Source: Aromatoleum anaerobium (GTDB lineage: Bacteria > Pseudomonadota > Gammaproteobacteria > Burkholderiales > Rhodocyclaceae). From it: 64,000 nt of DNA. A program made the translations under genes and the position numbers. Of the stretch, positions 1 through 7,661 are shown piece by piece. The notes beneath the pieces are model-generated. The model was given only the letters and a program-made list of their open reading frames with translations. It made no database searches and had not been told where the DNA came from. Every line of letters starts with the position of its first letter. Position 1 is the stretch's first letter. Location: positions 51,563 through 115,562 of the forward strand of contig NZ_WTVG02000001.1 of the NCBI RefSeq assembly GCF_012910705.2. Reading direction: 5' to 3'.

Positions 1-493
1 CGGACTGAATGGCACCCACGAAGAAGGCGAGAAAATCGATCTTATGCGGGTCGCCGTACGCAATCATCAGCACACGGCCGCCCGGCTTGACGACGCGCAC
101 CATCTCGCGGATGCCCTGCGGCATGTCGGCAAACAGCATCACGCCGAACTGCGAACCGGCCATGTCAAAGCAGTTATCGTCCAGCTCGAGCGCGTGGCCG
201 TCCATGACGCGGGTTTCGATGTTGAGCCCCTCTTGGCGCGCACGCTCCTTAAGCAACTCGAGCATGACTGGAGACTGGTCCGTCGCCAGTATCTGCGCGC
301 CAATGCGCGCCGCCGGGATACTGAGGGCGCCGCTGCCCGCCGCTACGTCCAGGAAGCGCATGCCGGCACGGAGCTCGGCACGGCGGAGGCCTTCGTTCGC
401 AATCCACATCTGCGTGGGCGTGTTGGTCTTGTCATAGCCTGGCGCGATTTTGTCCCACGGGGGCCGCGTATCTTCTCTTTCCTGAGTGGTCAT
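1..493 (-). CDS. SAM-dependent methyltransferase, partial at the left edge
   Basis: An open frame runs on the minus strand from ATG at 493 to the window edge without a stop, so the C-terminus is missing. It starts MTTQEREDTRPPWDKIAPGY and has the class I Rossmann pattern: motif I FLDVAAGSGALSIPAA near residues 47-62, an acidic end of strand 2 (ATDQSP), and the post-motif segment VKPGGRVLMIAYGDP. A strong AGGAGG-type ribosome site precedes the ATG. This is the UbiE/Methyltransf_11-like arrangement, so methyl transfer from S-adenosylmethionine to a small molecule is likely, but the substrate cannot be told. It is probably accessory cargo, outside the plasmid core. Confidence 0.8.
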   Translation of the reverse strand, partial: MTTQEREDTRPPWDKIAPGYDKTNTPTQMWIANEGLRRAELRAGMRFLDVAAGSGALSIPAARIGAQILATDQSPVMLELLKERARQEGLNIETRVMDGHALELDDNCFDMAGSQFGVMLFADMPQGIREMVRVVKPGGRVLMIAYGDPHKIDFLAFFVGAIQS

Positions 494-634
494 GGCTTCC
501 TCCTTTGCTACGGCACGCACCATAGAACGTGCCAATACGGTTCCAGTTCTCTAAACTCTTGCGCTTCAATCATGGCCACGCCGCGCGCAGCAGCACAACG
601 ACCAGTTAGGCAGGAGGCAGGCCAAGAAGCGGGG

Positions 635-1078
635 TTAGTTCGCACCCCTCTGGCCTCGCAGTGTGTTGCATGAGATAGCACCGGGATTTACGCGCTGGAG
701 ATTCATATAGATTGGGGTATCGCCGAATTCCTTTGGCATGGGCTCTGGTCGAACTTGGTACTCAATTCGATCGTCAAATGGACAGTTCTTGCACTTCCTT
801 ACCACGACAATTTCAAGTGTTGTTCCTGCCGGTAGGTGGGTGCTAAATGTAATTTCAGGCCCACTTACGTTAAACGAAGTAAGAGCAATGACATCGGTTC
901 GTTTGTTTCGCTCTACTTTCAAAGTGACGCCGAGAGCATTTAGCGATGATTGAACTCGGCACTGTTCGCCAATGACTGGTCGGTGTTCAGGAGCATCAGA
1001 GACATCATCGAACTCTGCGTTGCACCCTGAGAGAGCGAAGGCAACGTAAAGGACGGTTGCGAATCGCGCTATGAGCAT
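635..1078 (-). CDS. putative lipoprotein of unknown function
   Basis: A 147-residue protein. Its N-terminus MLIARFATVLYVAFALSGCN is a short lipoprotein signal peptide with lipobox LSGC at about residues 17-20, so the mature protein would be lipid-anchored at Cys20. The rest has three further cysteines, including a CKNC pair in the middle, and no family that I recognise. It ends just before a decayed IS630 element lying upstream and could itself be a passenger. A real gene is likely because of the clean signal sequence, but the function is unknown. Confidence 0.6.
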   Translation of the reverse strand: MLIARFATVLYVAFALSGCNAEFDDVSDAPEHRPVIGEQCRVQSSLNALGVTLKVERNKRTDVIALTSFNVSGPEITFSTHLPAGTTLEIVVVRKCKNCPFDDRIEYQVRPEPMPKEFGDTPIYMNLQRVNPGAISCNTLRGQRGAN

Positions 1079-1089
1079 GATGTGTGGCC

Positions 1090-2114
1090 TAGAGCGGATT
1101 GCCGCTCACTGTAAGGCATAGCCGCAGTGTGCGAACCAGCCGCGGGCATCGGCGGCGGTCACCGTGTTGAGGACCCGTTTGAGGGCCTCATCCAGTGCTT
1201 CGCGCGTCCGCGCCTTGGCGGCCCGCAAGGCAGTCTTGAGTTTCGACCAGCACGGTTCGATGGGGGACCAATCCGGGGAATAGGGCGGCAGATAAAGCAG
1301 GTTGGCCTGGGCGCCCTCGATCGCTTCGCGAATGCCTTTGACCTTGTGCGCGCTCAGGTTGTCCATGACGACGATGTCACCGGGGGCGAGCGTCGGTACC
1401 AGCACCTGATCGACATAAGCTCGAAACACTGCAGCGTCGGTCGGGCCCTCAACAGTCATGACAGCATCGATGCCTCGGCAGGACACAGCGCCCAGCACGG
1501 TGACATTGCGACCGTGGTTCTTCGGCACCGCATCGGGCACCCGCTCCCCCCGCAGGGCACGGCCGTAATGACGAGTCATCGCAATGTTCACGCCCGATTC
1601 ATCGATGAAGCGCAATCGTGACGGGGGATATTGGGCCATTTCCTCCCGGTAAGCCGCGCGCGCCTCAATTACCGAGTCGGCGTCACGTTCCGTCGCATGG
1701 AGCGTCTTTTTTTTCGTGACAGTTGCATCTGTTTGAGCACCCGACACAGTCGGGGCAAACCGATATGAATGTCCAATTCGGTCTTCAGGCGCTGCGCCAA
1801 CTCGTCCGCAGCGTCAGATCGGACTGCGCGTGCAGCCACTGCGCCAGACGCTGTCGCGCGACTTCATCCACACGCGATCGCTTTCCGCCAGCGTGCGGCT
1901 TTGGCGCCACTGTTCCGGTGCTTCGCAGCCGCATGAAAAGCTTCTCGACAAACGAGATACTGACGCCAAAAAGCTCGGCTACTTGGCGCTGTGAACCCAC
2001 CCCGCGCTCGTACGCATCGACAACTTTCTGGCGCAAATCAACTGAGTAAGGTGCCATGGCCAGATGACCACGCTGGCAGTACCTTTGTTCCTTCTACGCA
2101 AAGCAAAACCGCTC
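1090..2114 (-). mobile_element. IS630-family insertion sequence, decayed copy
   Basis: The 1,025-bp element is bounded by imperfect inverted repeats. The left end begins GAGCGGATTGCCGC at 1090 and the right end, read on the other strand, begins GAGCGGTTTTGC at 2114. Each end is flanked by a TA dinucleotide (1088-1089 and 2115-2116), the target that IS630/Tc1-mariner elements duplicate. Its transposase is split into several frames (see the pseudogene entry). It separates the lipoprotein gene from the cysteine-rich gene pair. Confidence 0.85.
1106..2057 (-). pseudogene. IS630-family transposase, two frame changes
   Basis: The N-terminal part (2057 to 1785) carries the helix-turn-helix MAPYSVDLRQKVVDAYERG and following. 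The C-terminal part (1747 to 1106) carries the DDE catalytic core, with [15 protein letters not shown] and the [18 protein letters not shown] signature. The linker [20 protein letters not shown] is in a third frame. One frame change falls at an A8 run near 1706-1713, the kind of slippery site IS630 elements use for programmed frameshifting. The other, near 1802, has no such run and looks like an inactivating indel. The copy is probably not autonomous. Confidence 0.75.
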
Positions 2115-2117
2115 TAA

Positions 2118-2539
2118 CGAATAGCGTTTATCCGCCGCAGCGGAAGCGTTTGAGGAAGGCGAGGCGGCATGGCCGCGGATAAACCTCGTTGGACTGAACC
2201 GCGACGGCGGATGCTATGGGGATTGTAAGCTGCGAGTCTGCGGCGTCAATCTTTTGGCATGGAGCGAGCGGCCGCCCGAGCGCGTCAGGCGGTGCCGGCC
2301 TGGGCCCGGCGTGACGATGTTCGCGCGCGGCGCACCGGCGGTGGGGCGCGTCCGGCGGGCGGAATCAGTGGCCGGGCCGAGCGGTGCCTCGGACACCGGG
2401 CGCAGCACCCGGATCCGGACCCCTCGAAGGGGTCAGCTCACGAAACGGGAAAAATCGTACGCTAAGCCGTTCCTCAGCCCCACGATGCAAACAGCCCGCG
2501 CGAAGGCGGGCTGCCGATGATGCCGGCGAAAGCTGGGCG
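2118..2539. other. non-coding stretch after the IS630 element
   Basis: I find no convincing gene here; the frames that stay open are low-complexity GC-rich translations without start signals. The one clear structure is a 10-bp inverted repeat, GTTTATCCGC at 2126-2135 and GCGGATAAAC at 2175-2184, separated by 39 bp. It could be a remnant end or a protein site. Confidence 0.4.
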
Positions 2540-2752
2540 CTACCCGCAACACCCGCGCTGCGCCTGAATCGGCGGGCATTTCACCGAACCGAAGGAACAG
2601 AACACGCAGCAGTCGCGGGGGTTGGGGCGCAGCAGCGCCTTGCAGTTGCAGCACTCGTAGAAGAACTGGCAGGCATCGGTCGACATGGTTTCCTGCTGGG
2701 CGAATCCACAGTGTGGGCACGTCAACACGGACTCCAGGACAATGGGACTCAC
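2540..2752 (-). CDS. small GDCCVxC-type zinc-ribbon protein
   Basis: A 70-residue cysteine-rich protein starting at a GTG that overlaps the stop codon of the upstream gene by four bases (GTGA), so the two are probably translationally coupled. It contains CPHCG near residue 17, CCNC near residue 36 and RDCCVFCSFGSVKCPP, which corresponds to the GDCCVxC block of a family of small (seleno)proteins. Family members are often found near mercury or other metal-resistance genes on mobile DNA. No in-frame TGA is used here. A metal-binding role is inferred from the cysteine pairs; the exact activity is unknown. Confidence 0.65.
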   Translation of the reverse strand: MSPIVLESVLTCPHCGFAQQETMSTDACQFFYECCNCKALLRPNPRDCCVFCSFGSVKCPPIQAQRGCCG

Positions 2753-3045
2753 GGCTCACCTTTCCCGGTGGCGCGGACGCTCAGGCTTACCTTGCTCTTG
2801 CTGGCAAGATGCGCAACAAGATGGATTGCGCTTGCCTCGCTGATCTTGAGCTTGGTCGCCAGGGCCGCTGCATCCACCTCGCCCTGTTGGTCCAGCGCCG
2901 CGAGCGCCTCATGTTCCAGGCTTTCCATCCACTCGCTGAACAGAGTGTGAAGTTCGGGCGTAGCAAAAGCGGCCATCGACGTGGTCTTGTGGATGGCCGC
3001 CAGCATTTCCGAGCACATGCCCATGCACATGCACATTCCCATCAT
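2749..3045 (-). CDS. cysteine/methionine-rich protein with a winged-helix-like part
   Basis: I place the start at the ATG at 3045, giving a 98-residue protein beginning MMGMCMCMGMCSEML, because the longer frame to 3189 has an arginine/proline-rich start with no domain. The N-terminal Met/Cys cluster could bind soft metals. Residues about 50-90 (ALDQQGEVDAAALATKLKIS and following) look like a winged-helix segment, suggesting a small metal-responsive regulator. It overlaps the zinc-ribbon gene by four bases. No clear ribosome site is seen, so the start is uncertain. Confidence 0.5.
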   Translation of the reverse strand: MMGMCMCMGMCSEMLAAIHKTTSMAAFATPELHTLFSEWMESLEHEALAALDQQGEVDAAALATKLKISEASAIHLVAHLASKSKVSLSVRATGKGEP

Positions 3046-3309
3046 CTGCTGCGTCGGGTTAGCGCCCGTTACCCGAGACGGCCGAGTCAAACAGGTCGGG
3101 GCTTTCCTCGTGCGGGCGTTTGGAACCCAACCACCGGTGATCTCGCAGCTTTCCGGGACTCTGCCCGAAAGCCACTTGGCGTACTTCATCAGTGACGCGG
3201 TCGACGGGCTGGACCTGAGCGCTTTTCACGCACGGGTGATCTTCCACAGCGCCTTAATTTGATCGGCGGGCGGAAGCGGCCCGACGTGCCCCGAGCCGCG
3301 TCCATCCCG

Positions 3310-4371
3310 TCAGCCCTCGATCAGCGCGACAAGTTTCACCTGGATCAAGTCAGCCTCGAACTCCATGCCGTCATCCTCGTATTGCAACCAGGCCCAGCCC
3401 TCGGCCGGCGGGCGCTTGTTGAGGATCAACCGGGCAGGGCGGCCGTCGTGCTCGACCTGGATGATGGCCTTCTTGAGCTTGTCCGGGTCGGCCTCCTTCT
3501 TCTCCTTCGTGGTGTTCCCCCCTTCCACCTCTTCCACCCCTTCCGGCCCTTGCTCGCCTTCCTCGGCCTCCGCGTCGGTCTTGCCGATCAGGGCGTCCAC
3601 CGTGTTTGGATCGCGCTCGTCCTCGTCACCCTGCCGGCGCTTGTCCTCCAGGAACTCGCGCAGCAGCTTGACCGATCCGCGCGTCAGCTCCTGGCTGTCG
3701 TCGGCCAACCAGGCGCCGACCTCTTCCGGGTTCTTCTTGAACGCCGTCACCAACTCGTTGACCACGGTCACGTCGTTGGCCCGACCAGTGTTGAACGCCT
3801 TGGCGATCGGATCGGGTAGGTCGAGCAGCGTCACATGCTGGGTCACGAACGCCGGGGACTTGCCGATCTCGCGGGCGATCTCGCTCTTCTTCTTGCCGGT
3901 CGCCAGCTCGCGGCCGATGAAGTCCGCGATCTCGCGCGGGGTGAGCTCGTTGCGTTGCAGGTTCTCGATGACCTGGTCAGCGTGGTTGTAATCGTTGTCG
4001 ATGAAGGCCGGGATGGCGGTCTTCTCGGCCCACTTCGACCCACGGTAGCGGCGCGCACCGTGGTTGATGATGTAGCGCCCTTCAACCTCAGGATTCTCGC
4101 GCACCGAAATCGGCGACTTCACGCCCCGGTCTTTGATCGTCTGGCCGATCTCCTCGATGCTCTCGGGCGAGAACCCAGGGTTGTCGGCCGTCCGGGGCTG
4201 CTGCGGATCTTCGTCGATCAGATCCAGGGGCAATTCCAGCGGGCCGCCGCCGCGCGCAACGGCCTCCGGCTCGTTCAGGAGGCCCGACAGGTCACCGATG
4301 CTATCCAGGCCCAGCCCGGACGCCTGGGGCTTCTCCTCGGCCTTCTTCTTGGCGTTCTTAACGGCGGTCAT
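3310..4371 (-). CDS. korB: KorB, ParB-family partition protein and global repressor
   Basis: A 353-residue homologue of IncP KorB. In IncP plasmids KorB binds TTTAGCSGCTAAA operators, represses replication and transfer operons together with KorA/TrbA, and acts as the ParB protein for segregation. Visible parts: the LDLIDEDPQQPRTADNPGF block, the ParB motif INHGARRYRGSKWA near residue 100, the helix-turn-helix around IAREIGKSPAFVTQHVTLLD, an acidic linker, and a C-terminal dimer domain AIIQVEHDGRPARLILNKRP. Length matches the family (about 358). The start codon overlaps the incC stop (TAATG), consistent with a korA-incC-korB operon. Perfect copies of its operator occur at five places in this window. 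Confidence 0.95.
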   Translation of the reverse strand: MTAVKNAKKKAEEKPQASGLGLDSIGDLSGLLNEPEAVARGGGPLELPLDLIDEDPQQPRTADNPGFSPESIEEIGQTIKDRGVKSPISVRENPEVEGRYIINHGARRYRGSKWAEKTAIPAFIDNDYNHADQVIENLQRNELTPREIADFIGRELATGKKKSEIAREIGKSPAFVTQHVTLLDLPDPIAKAFNTGRANDVTVVNELVTAFKKNPEEVGAWLADDSQELTRGSVKLLREFLEDKRRQGDEDERDPNTVDALIGKTDAEAEEGEQGPEGVEEVEGGNTTKEKKEADPDKLKKAIIQVEHDGRPARLILNKRPPAEGWAWLQYEDDGMEFEADLIQVKLVALIEG

Positions 4372-5459
4372 TACGCAATCTCCATCTTCGTGAATACATA
4401 GTCGGCCAGCTCGCGGACTTCTTGAGCCGCCTTGCGTGCTGCGGTTTTCTTGATCTTCCAGACAGGCACGCCGCTCGCCAGGGCATCAGCAATGCTGCTG
4501 CGAAGGCCGATGCGCGCGGGAATCATCAGTTGCGGGTAAGCCTTGTGCAGCTCTTCCAGGTGCCGCAGATGGCGGGGATTCCGGGCATCCACCTTGCTCG
4601 GCATCATCCCGAGGAATTTCAGCTTGGTATTGACCTTGCGGACATTCGCAATGGCCGTGACCATCTTCTTGATGCCCTGGATGCTGTACGCCTCCAGCTC
4701 GATGGGCGACAGCACATAGTCAGCCGCGAACAGCGCGGCCGCCATCCCCACGCCAAGGGAAGGGGCGGTATCCACCAGCACCACGTCGAAGCCGCAGTCG
4801 GCCAGGGCCGCCACATTGGCCCTGAAGCTCGCGCTGGCCTCGGACACGGACCGTTTCTCCATGTCCGCCAGGCGGGCATCGGACGCGATCAGGTGAATAT
4901 CCGCACCGTCCACCCGACCATCAAACCATTGCCGCAAGCTGTCGGCATCCAGGTCGAACATTTGGCTTGCCAGGTAGCCGCTCTGGTGCCCCTGCAATGT
5001 GAAAGAAGCATTGCCCTGGGTATCCAGGTCGATCACGGCAACCCGCAAACCGCGTTCGAGGAAATCGAAGGCGACGTGCACCACCGTCGAAGTCTTCCCG
5101 ACGCCGCCCTTTTGGTTTGCCGTGACCATAGTTTTCATGCTTTGGGTTCCTGTTTTTTCTTGGCGTCCTCGGCCCACTTCTTCACGATGAACGCCTGGTG
5201 CTCGGGTAGTACCGCCGTGACTCGCTCGAATCCCTCCGGTAACGCCTTGGTCATGTGCGCTTCCCACACTCGTTCCACGGCCTGCCAGACGGCCCCCTTG
5301 GTCACTCCCAAGGTCGTCACGTACTCGGCCTGCTTCTTCCCCTCGACCAGCACGCCCCGCGCGATTTCGCGGGTCTGCTTCCCGATCTCGAGGCTCTTGA
5401 TGGCCTCCAGAAACTGCGCTTCCGTTAGCCTCTTCTTCATGATGATGGACTGCGCTCAT
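4371..5459 (-). CDS. incC: IncC, ParA-family partition ATPase, with long and short forms
   Basis: ParA-type Walker ATPase with the deviant P-loop KGGVGKTS and the acidic LVDTAPSLGVG segment. The long form starts at ATG 5459 (MSAVHHHEEEANG) and reads through korA in another frame. The short form starts at ATG 5138 (MKTMVTANQKGGVGKTS), overlapping the korA stop as ATGA. This dual-start arrangement is known for IncP incC (IncC1/IncC2). The open frame extends to 5504, but that start would sit on the promoter region and has no matching sequence, so I reject it. IncC works with KorB in plasmid segregation and boosts KorB repression. Confidence 0.93.
   Translation of the reverse strand: MSAVHHHEEEANGSAVSGGHQEPRDREADPRNRAGRAGRGEEAGRVRDDLGSDQGGRLAGRGTSVGSAHDQGVTGGIRASHGGTTRAPGVHREEVGRGRQEKTGTQSMKTMVTANQKGGVGKTSTVVHVAFDFLERGLRVAVIDLDTQGNASFTLQGHQSGYLASQMFDLDADSLRQWFDGRVDGADIHLIASDARLADMEKRSVSEASASFRANVAALADCGFDVVLVDTAPSLGVGMAAALFAADYVLSPIELEAYSIQGIKKMVTAIANVRKVNTKLKFLGMMPSKVDARNPRHLRHLEELHKAYPQLMIPARIGLRSSIADALASGVPVWKIKKTAARKAAQEVRELADYVFTKMEIA
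5135..5440 (-). CDS. korA: KorA, helix-turn-helix repressor of the central control region
   Basis: A 101-residue homologue of IncP KorA, nested in another frame inside the long incC form. The helix-turn-helix is around residues 36-57 (QAEYVTTLGVTKGAVWQAVE). The C-terminal dimer domain, LPEGFERVTAVLPEHQAFIV and onward, is shared with TrbA and the KlcB remnant in this window. KorA represses the korA, trfA and kle promoters. A 16-bp palindrome at 5514-5529 lies where its operator should be, but the sequence differs from the GTTTAGCTAAAC operator of RK2. Confidence 0.93.
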   Translation of the reverse strand: MKKRLTEAQFLEAIKSLEIGKQTREIARGVLVEGKKQAEYVTTLGVTKGAVWQAVERVWEAHMTKALPEGFERVTAVLPEHQAFIVKKWAEDAKKKQEPKA

Positions 5460-5513
5460 AACACTCCGCCCTGGTGATTTGAAATCAGCGGTGCCAGCCG
5501 CCAATTATGCGCA

Positions 5514-5529
5514 AAGTATAGCTATACTT
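5514..5529. promoter_or_regulatory. KorA-type operator at the korA promoter
   Basis: Perfect 16-bp palindrome AAGTATAGCTATACTT, located 74 bp upstream of korA. An identical 16-mer is found upstream of trfA/trbA (11459-11474), so it is almost certainly the KorA operator of this plasmid. Confidence 0.8.
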
Positions 5530-5547
5530 TTACAGCCCGTCAAACAT

Positions 5548-5560
5548 TTTAGCGGCTAAA
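5548..5560. promoter_or_regulatory. KorB operator upstream of korA
   Basis: TTTAGCGGCTAAA matches the IncP KorB operator consensus exactly. It lies 19 bp beyond the KorA-type operator, as at the IncP korA promoter, where both repressors act. Confidence 0.85.
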
Positions 5561-5769
5561 ATCTCCCTGTAAACGCTCCATCAGAGCGTCTGTTTCCGCC
5601 TTGGCCCAGCACTTGCGCCAGTAGGCTGTACCCACTTGGCACGCGTCCCGGAACTCTTTGCCGGCGTCGTAGAACACCGCCCCTTCTCGACCGTGACAGC
5701 CTCGACGGGCGCCCCGAGGTCGCCCGCGATCACGGCCAGGACCTGATTGACACGGCAATCCATGCTCAT
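5549..5769 (-). pseudogene. kleF: kleF-like gene with a frameshift
   Basis: The frame starting at ATG 5769 overlaps the kleE stop as ATGA and encodes MSMDCRVNQVLAVIAGDLG and following, up to about EAVTVEKG. Sense then continues in another frame as AVFYDAGKEFRDACQVGTAYWRKCWAKAETDALMERLQ and ends at 5549. The break is at a run of G near 5685-5690 and is a small indel. Position after kleE and before korA matches kleF of IncP plasmids. I recognise it mainly by position, so the name is tentative. Confidence 0.6.
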
Positions 5770-6089
5770 AGTCCTTTCGGCTTGTAGAAGGCAACAAGGT
5801 AGGTGAGGGCGGTCAGCACCCCGAAGTGCAGCAGGAACGTCCAGCCCGCATGAACACCAGGGGTATTCCAGTGGTAGACCATGCGAATGAGCTGGAAGAA
5901 CACTTCGATGGAGATCACCCACTTGAGCACCGGCCAGACCAGCACGAAGACGATCCACACGGCCCGCCAGACGGTGGCAAGAATGACCTTCCCCCTGGCG
6001 TTCAATCCACCCTTGGGCTTCGCCTGGACAGGCGCAGGAAGCGCCGGCGCCGGCCCCCCGTCCCCTGGGAACTTGACGATATTGGACAT
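5766..6089 (-). CDS. kleE: KleE, small membrane protein of the kle operon
   Basis: A 107-residue protein beginning MSNIVKFPGDGGPAPALPAP, with a proline/lysine-rich cytoplasmic N-terminus and two hydrophobic segments, VILATVWRAVWIVFVLVWPV (about 35-55) and WTFLLHFGVLTALTYLVAF (about 83-101). It matches KleE of IncP plasmids in sequence style, size and position. KleE is part of the KorA/KorC-controlled kil/kle functions linked to stable inheritance; its biochemical role is not known. Its stop overlaps the next gene (kleF-like). Confidence 0.85.
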   Translation of the reverse strand: MSNIVKFPGDGGPAPALPAPVQAKPKGGLNARGKVILATVWRAVWIVFVLVWPVLKWVISIEVFFQLIRMVYHWNTPGVHAGWTFLLHFGVLTALTYLVAFYKPKGL

Positions 6090-6259
6090 TGCTTGACCCT
6101 CCGCGAACTAGCGTGTTCAATGCTAGTTGCTTTCCGCCCTGGAAAGCGCGGTTATGGTGTGCCAGCATCAAGCCAAGCGCCCCGGCTCAGTCCGGGGCGT
6201 GCTTCTACCTCGCGCCGTCACCTATCGGCTTCTTCTCCTGCATCCCGGCCCGCGTCTCC

Positions 6260-6460
6260 TCAGTAGTCCGCATCGGCCATTCTCCACGAACGGGCGAACT
6301 CCTGACCGCGCAGCTCGTCGGCCTGCTTGCTCTGCTCGCTAAACACCTGCTTGGTCGCCGGATAGTAGGCGATCCGGTCGCCCTTCTTGATCGCCGCTCC
6401 AGTCTCGGCGCACTTCCCGTCAAAACGCGCTTGGGTGAAGTAGGGGGGTTTCTTGCTCAT
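6260..6460 (-). CDS. kleB: KleB-type small protein
   Basis: A 66-residue protein, MSKKPPYFTQARFDGKCAET and following, with the pattern CAETGAAIKKGDRIAYYP, conserved in small IncP kle proteins. I use the ATG at 6460, which follows the CCGGAGAACTTCCG leader also found before klcA. The frame upstream of it encodes the leader only. The upstream region carries a KorC operator at 6516-6532, so it may be transcribed separately. The kleB/kleD assignment rests on size and order and is tentative. Confidence 0.65.
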   Translation of the reverse strand: MSKKPPYFTQARFDGKCAETGAAIKKGDRIAYYPATKQVFSEQSKQADELRGQEFARSWRMADADY

Positions 6461-6515
6461 CGGAAGTTCTCCGGTTATTGACCTGGGCAACATGCCCGGC
6501 CATCACAAAGCATTA

Positions 6516-6532
6516 TAGGGCAAAATGCCCTA
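6516..6532. promoter_or_regulatory. KorC operator upstream of the kleB-like gene
   Basis: TAGGGCAAAATGCCCTA, a near-perfect palindrome of the IncP KorC operator type, about 56 bp upstream of the start codon. One of three such sites in the window, each followed by the same GACCTGGGCAACATGCCCGG-like leader. Confidence 0.8.
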
Positions 6533-6629
6533 TATGCAAATCGTGTTTTCCGGTTTGCCGACAGAAAATCACACCCCTTTCCTGGCGTTCCATCGAGAGC
6601 GAGGCCCGGCGAACCGGGCCACGTTGCCA

Positions 6630-6857
6630 TCAACCCGCCACGCGCTTAGCCCGCTCAACCGCATCCAGCCCACAAGCCGCCATCGCGCGACATTCCAACC
6701 GCATCGAGTCGAAATAGGCTTCTCGGCGCAACCTCTCTGCCCGCCGCATATAGTCGTCCGCCAATGCCATCTTGGTCGCTACCACGTCCCGCTGTGCCAT
6801 GAGGGACGGATTCACGTTCGGAAGCAGGTCGATCCAGGGCATGACTTGGTTGCGCAT
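6630..6857 (-). CDS. kleA: KleA, small protein of the kle operon
   Basis: A 75-residue helical protein, MRNQVMPWIDLLPNVNPSLM and following, resembling IncP KleA (about 78 residues) in its MPW.D.LP start, central RRAERLRREAYF and C-terminal DAVERAKR. It starts at ATG 6857, preceded by the repeated CCGGGAGAGTTTCCG leader. Upstream lie a KorC operator (6912-6928) and a KorB operator (6963-6975), so the promoter should be co-repressed. The kle genes affect stable inheritance; no enzymatic activity is known. Confidence 0.8.
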   Translation of the reverse strand: MRNQVMPWIDLLPNVNPSLMAQRDVVATKMALADDYMRRAERLRREAYFDSMRLECRAMAACGLDAVERAKRVAG

Positions 6858-6911
6858 CGGAAACTCTCCCGGTAAATGACCTGGGCAACATGCCCGGCCT
6901 TCACTTCAATA

Positions 6912-6928
6912 TAGGGCAATATGTCCTA
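6912..6928. promoter_or_regulatory. KorC operator upstream of kleA
   Basis: TAGGGCAATATGTCCTA differs from the perfect palindrome by one base. It lies about 55 bp upstream of kleA. Confidence 0.75.
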
Positions 6929-6962
6929 AATACAATAAAATATCACGATATATCGAAAATAT

Positions 6963-6975
6963 TTTAGCGGCTAAA
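6963..6975. promoter_or_regulatory. KorB operator between korC and kleA
   Basis: Exact TTTAGCGGCTAAA, 17 bp beyond the end of korC, upstream of kleA on the minus strand. It makes the kleA promoter a joint KorB/KorC target. Confidence 0.8.
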
Positions 6976-6991
6976 GCCTCTTCCCTGGCGT

Positions 6992-7243
6992 TCAGTTCTT
7001 CCATATCTGCCCGAGGCCGGCGAAGTCGCACAGCAGCGCCCACGCAGCATAGGGGATGTGTGAGTCCTCCCCGATCCAGCGGCGCACCGTTCGGTCGCCC
7101 TTCGCTCCGAGGCCCAGCCTCTTCGCGGCCGCGCCTCCCGTAAATCCCGCGAGGCGCAAGACCTCGCGGACTTCTTCCCCAGTCGGCTGGCTCCAACTCT
7201 CGGCCGGACGTAGGCACTCAAGGCGGATATTCGGGTGGCTCAT
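6992..7243 (-). CDS. korC: KorC transcriptional repressor
   Basis: An 83-residue protein starting MSHPNIRLECLRPAESWSQP. It carries the helix-turn-helix VREVLRLAGFTGGAAAKRLG and the segment KGDRTVRRWIGEDSHIPYAA, typical of IncP KorC (about 85 residues). I choose ATG 7243, which has a GGAGAAGAAG ribosome site; the longer frame to 7375 adds unrelated sequence. KorC represses klcA and kle promoters through TAGGGC...GCCCTA operators, of which three are present here. Confidence 0.9.
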   Translation of the reverse strand: MSHPNIRLECLRPAESWSQPTGEEVREVLRLAGFTGGAAAKRLGLGAKGDRTVRRWIGEDSHIPYAAWALLCDFAGLGQIWKN

Positions 7244-7262
7244 GCTTTCTTCTTCTCCCTGG

Positions 7263-7628
7263 TTAAGACAAAACGCGCAACTGCTCGAAACTGTAAATGG
7301 TCTGGATGCACCGAGAATCGTAGTCTGTGACGCGCCGACCGTTCCGATTGATGCGGAACCTGAGCGGCTTGTCATCGTGCCCCCACACCTGGCGGGTTTC
7401 GGGGCTCACTTTCGTGATGATGATTTTGCGTCCGATGTCTGACGGGAACGCCGCATGGTGGACGCTGATGATCTCGCACCGCTGCCCCGGCTTGAACTCG
7501 CCCGGCACCGGACCTCCATCGTCGGAAATGACGGTGCTGTAGCTCGGCATCGCCGGTTCTGGCGGTGCAGTATCTTCCTCCCCCTCGAGCTGGTCCTCGT
7601 CGCCTTCCTGCTTGCGCTCCGGACGCAC
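7263..7628 (-). CDS. hypothetical protein between klcB and korC
   Basis: A 121-residue frame with a GTG start at 7628, preceded by CAGGAGAGCCG. It has an acidic N-terminus followed by a compact part with PGEFKPGQRCEIISVHHAAF, TKVSPETRQVWGHDDKPLRF and VTDYDSRCIQTIYSFEQLRV, which looks like a small beta-barrel domain. I do not recognise a family. It ends 19 bp before korC and lies in the klcA-klcB-korC operon, so it is probably co-regulated with KorC. RK2-type plasmids do not, as far as I recall, have this gene at this place. Confidence 0.55.
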   Translation of the reverse strand: MRPERKQEGDEDQLEGEEDTAPPEPAMPSYSTVISDDGGPVPGEFKPGQRCEIISVHHAAFPSDIGRKIIITKVSPETRQVWGHDDKPLRFRINRNGRRVTDYDSRCIQTIYSFEQLRVLS

Positions 7629-7661
7629 GGCCCGCGCCTTCGGCTCTCCTGGCGTTCGACT

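Noticed and set aside
2254..2520. short open frames between the IS630 element and the zinc-ribbon gene
   Set aside because: Arginine/proline-rich translations without start signals or domains.
4371..5504. incC start at 5504
   Set aside because: It would begin 10 bp from the KorA-type operator and its first 15 residues lack similarity; ATG 5459 fits the IncP long form.
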